The translations under genes were made by a program, and so were the position numbers. This document shows positions 30,876 through 31,110 of a stretch of DNA of 31,110 nt, piece by piece. The first letter of the stretch is position 1; every line of letters starts with the position of its first letter. The stretch covers positions 181,685-212,794 of the forward strand of contig BLXT01003901.1 of the NCBI GenBank assembly GCA_019648995.1. Reading direction: 5' to 3'. Below the pieces are notes generated by a model. That model saw only the letters and a program-made list of their open reading frames with translations, made no database searches and was not told the origin of the DNA. This stretch comes from Plakobranchus ocellatus. Taxonomy: Eukaryota > Mollusca > Gastropoda > Plakobranchidae.

Positions 30876-31110
30876 CTGAAAATATCCAGATAGATTTGAG
30901 CACAAGAGACATTATTGTGTATTGATGCACACCCATTAACGCAAAGCTTTTAATGCAAAATGCTCAAGAGAAAATATTTTTCTTTCAATTTTATCATACA
31001 ACCTTATCTTCCTATCAATATTATTATGATGATCAAAATTTCCTAGATTTTACCCAGGCTCTAAAGCATGGTTTTCATAATCTTGATCACAGCTGTGTTG
31101 TCCAAATATT
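30876..31110 (-). other. Upstream intron sequence of the EGF gene
   Basis: No exon is visible up to the edge. A CTTGATCACAG string near 31,083 resembles a module end but lacks a GT donor and the rest of the motif. Confidence 0.5.

Noticed and set aside
31082-31110. CTTGATCACAG at the right edge as the end of another EGF exon
   Set aside because: The donor position reads AT, not GT, and the following bases do not continue the module motif.

Overview
The window looks like a nuclear genome segment from a lophotrochozoan animal, most likely a gastropod mollusc. It is AT-rich, has spliced genes with GT-AG introns, carries several decayed non-LTR retrotransposon fragments and is full of tandem satellites. 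The species assignment is inference; the animal-type gene structure is read directly.

Left end (1-520, + strand): the last coding exon of a Ser/Thr protein kinase that looks CDK-like. The end of the catalytic domain is followed by an acidic tail with two SUMO-interaction-like motifs. The 5' part lies outside the window.

Middle (about 520-18,280): no intact gene was recognised. This stretch holds a satellite family in three arrays (about 3.06-5.1 kb, 6.54-6.79 kb and 9.34-10.02 kb). It also holds retroelement debris: a LINE RNase H end on the - strand at 5.93-6.54 kb, an RTE-like LINE C-terminus on the - strand at 13.02-13.44 kb, a LINE reverse-transcriptase tail on the + strand at 14.95-15.21 kb, and two possible 5' ends at 1.4 and 5.5 kb. 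A dispersed repeat pair lies at 8.02/10.74 kb. Recent tandem duplications have units of 94, 317 and 72 bp, and a 79-bp satellite is interrupted by a 420-base run of N (17,108-17,527).

Right part (18,282 to beyond 31,110, - strand): one large gene for a type I membrane protein. Fifteen exons are visible, each encoding one eight-cysteine EGF-like module. Fourteen are exactly 144 nt and one is 147 nt, and all are phase 1-1. They are followed by a phase-compatible exon with a stalk and a single transmembrane helix. The signal peptide lies beyond the right edge and no cytoplasmic domain was found. Eight of the modules (26.3-30.1 kb) form a higher-order tandem duplication: four exons (about 2.14 kb) repeated twice, built in turn from an older two-exon unit. 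Just downstream of that array, between 24.9 and 26.1 kb, are decayed half-exons and a 49-bp minisatellite made from a piece of the same exon. The locus therefore shows growth by unequal crossing-over, conversion between units, and exon death. The overall architecture resembles MEGF/SREC-like scavenger receptors or the EGF-rich ectodomains of molluscan receptor-type proteins; which of these it is cannot be settled without the tail.
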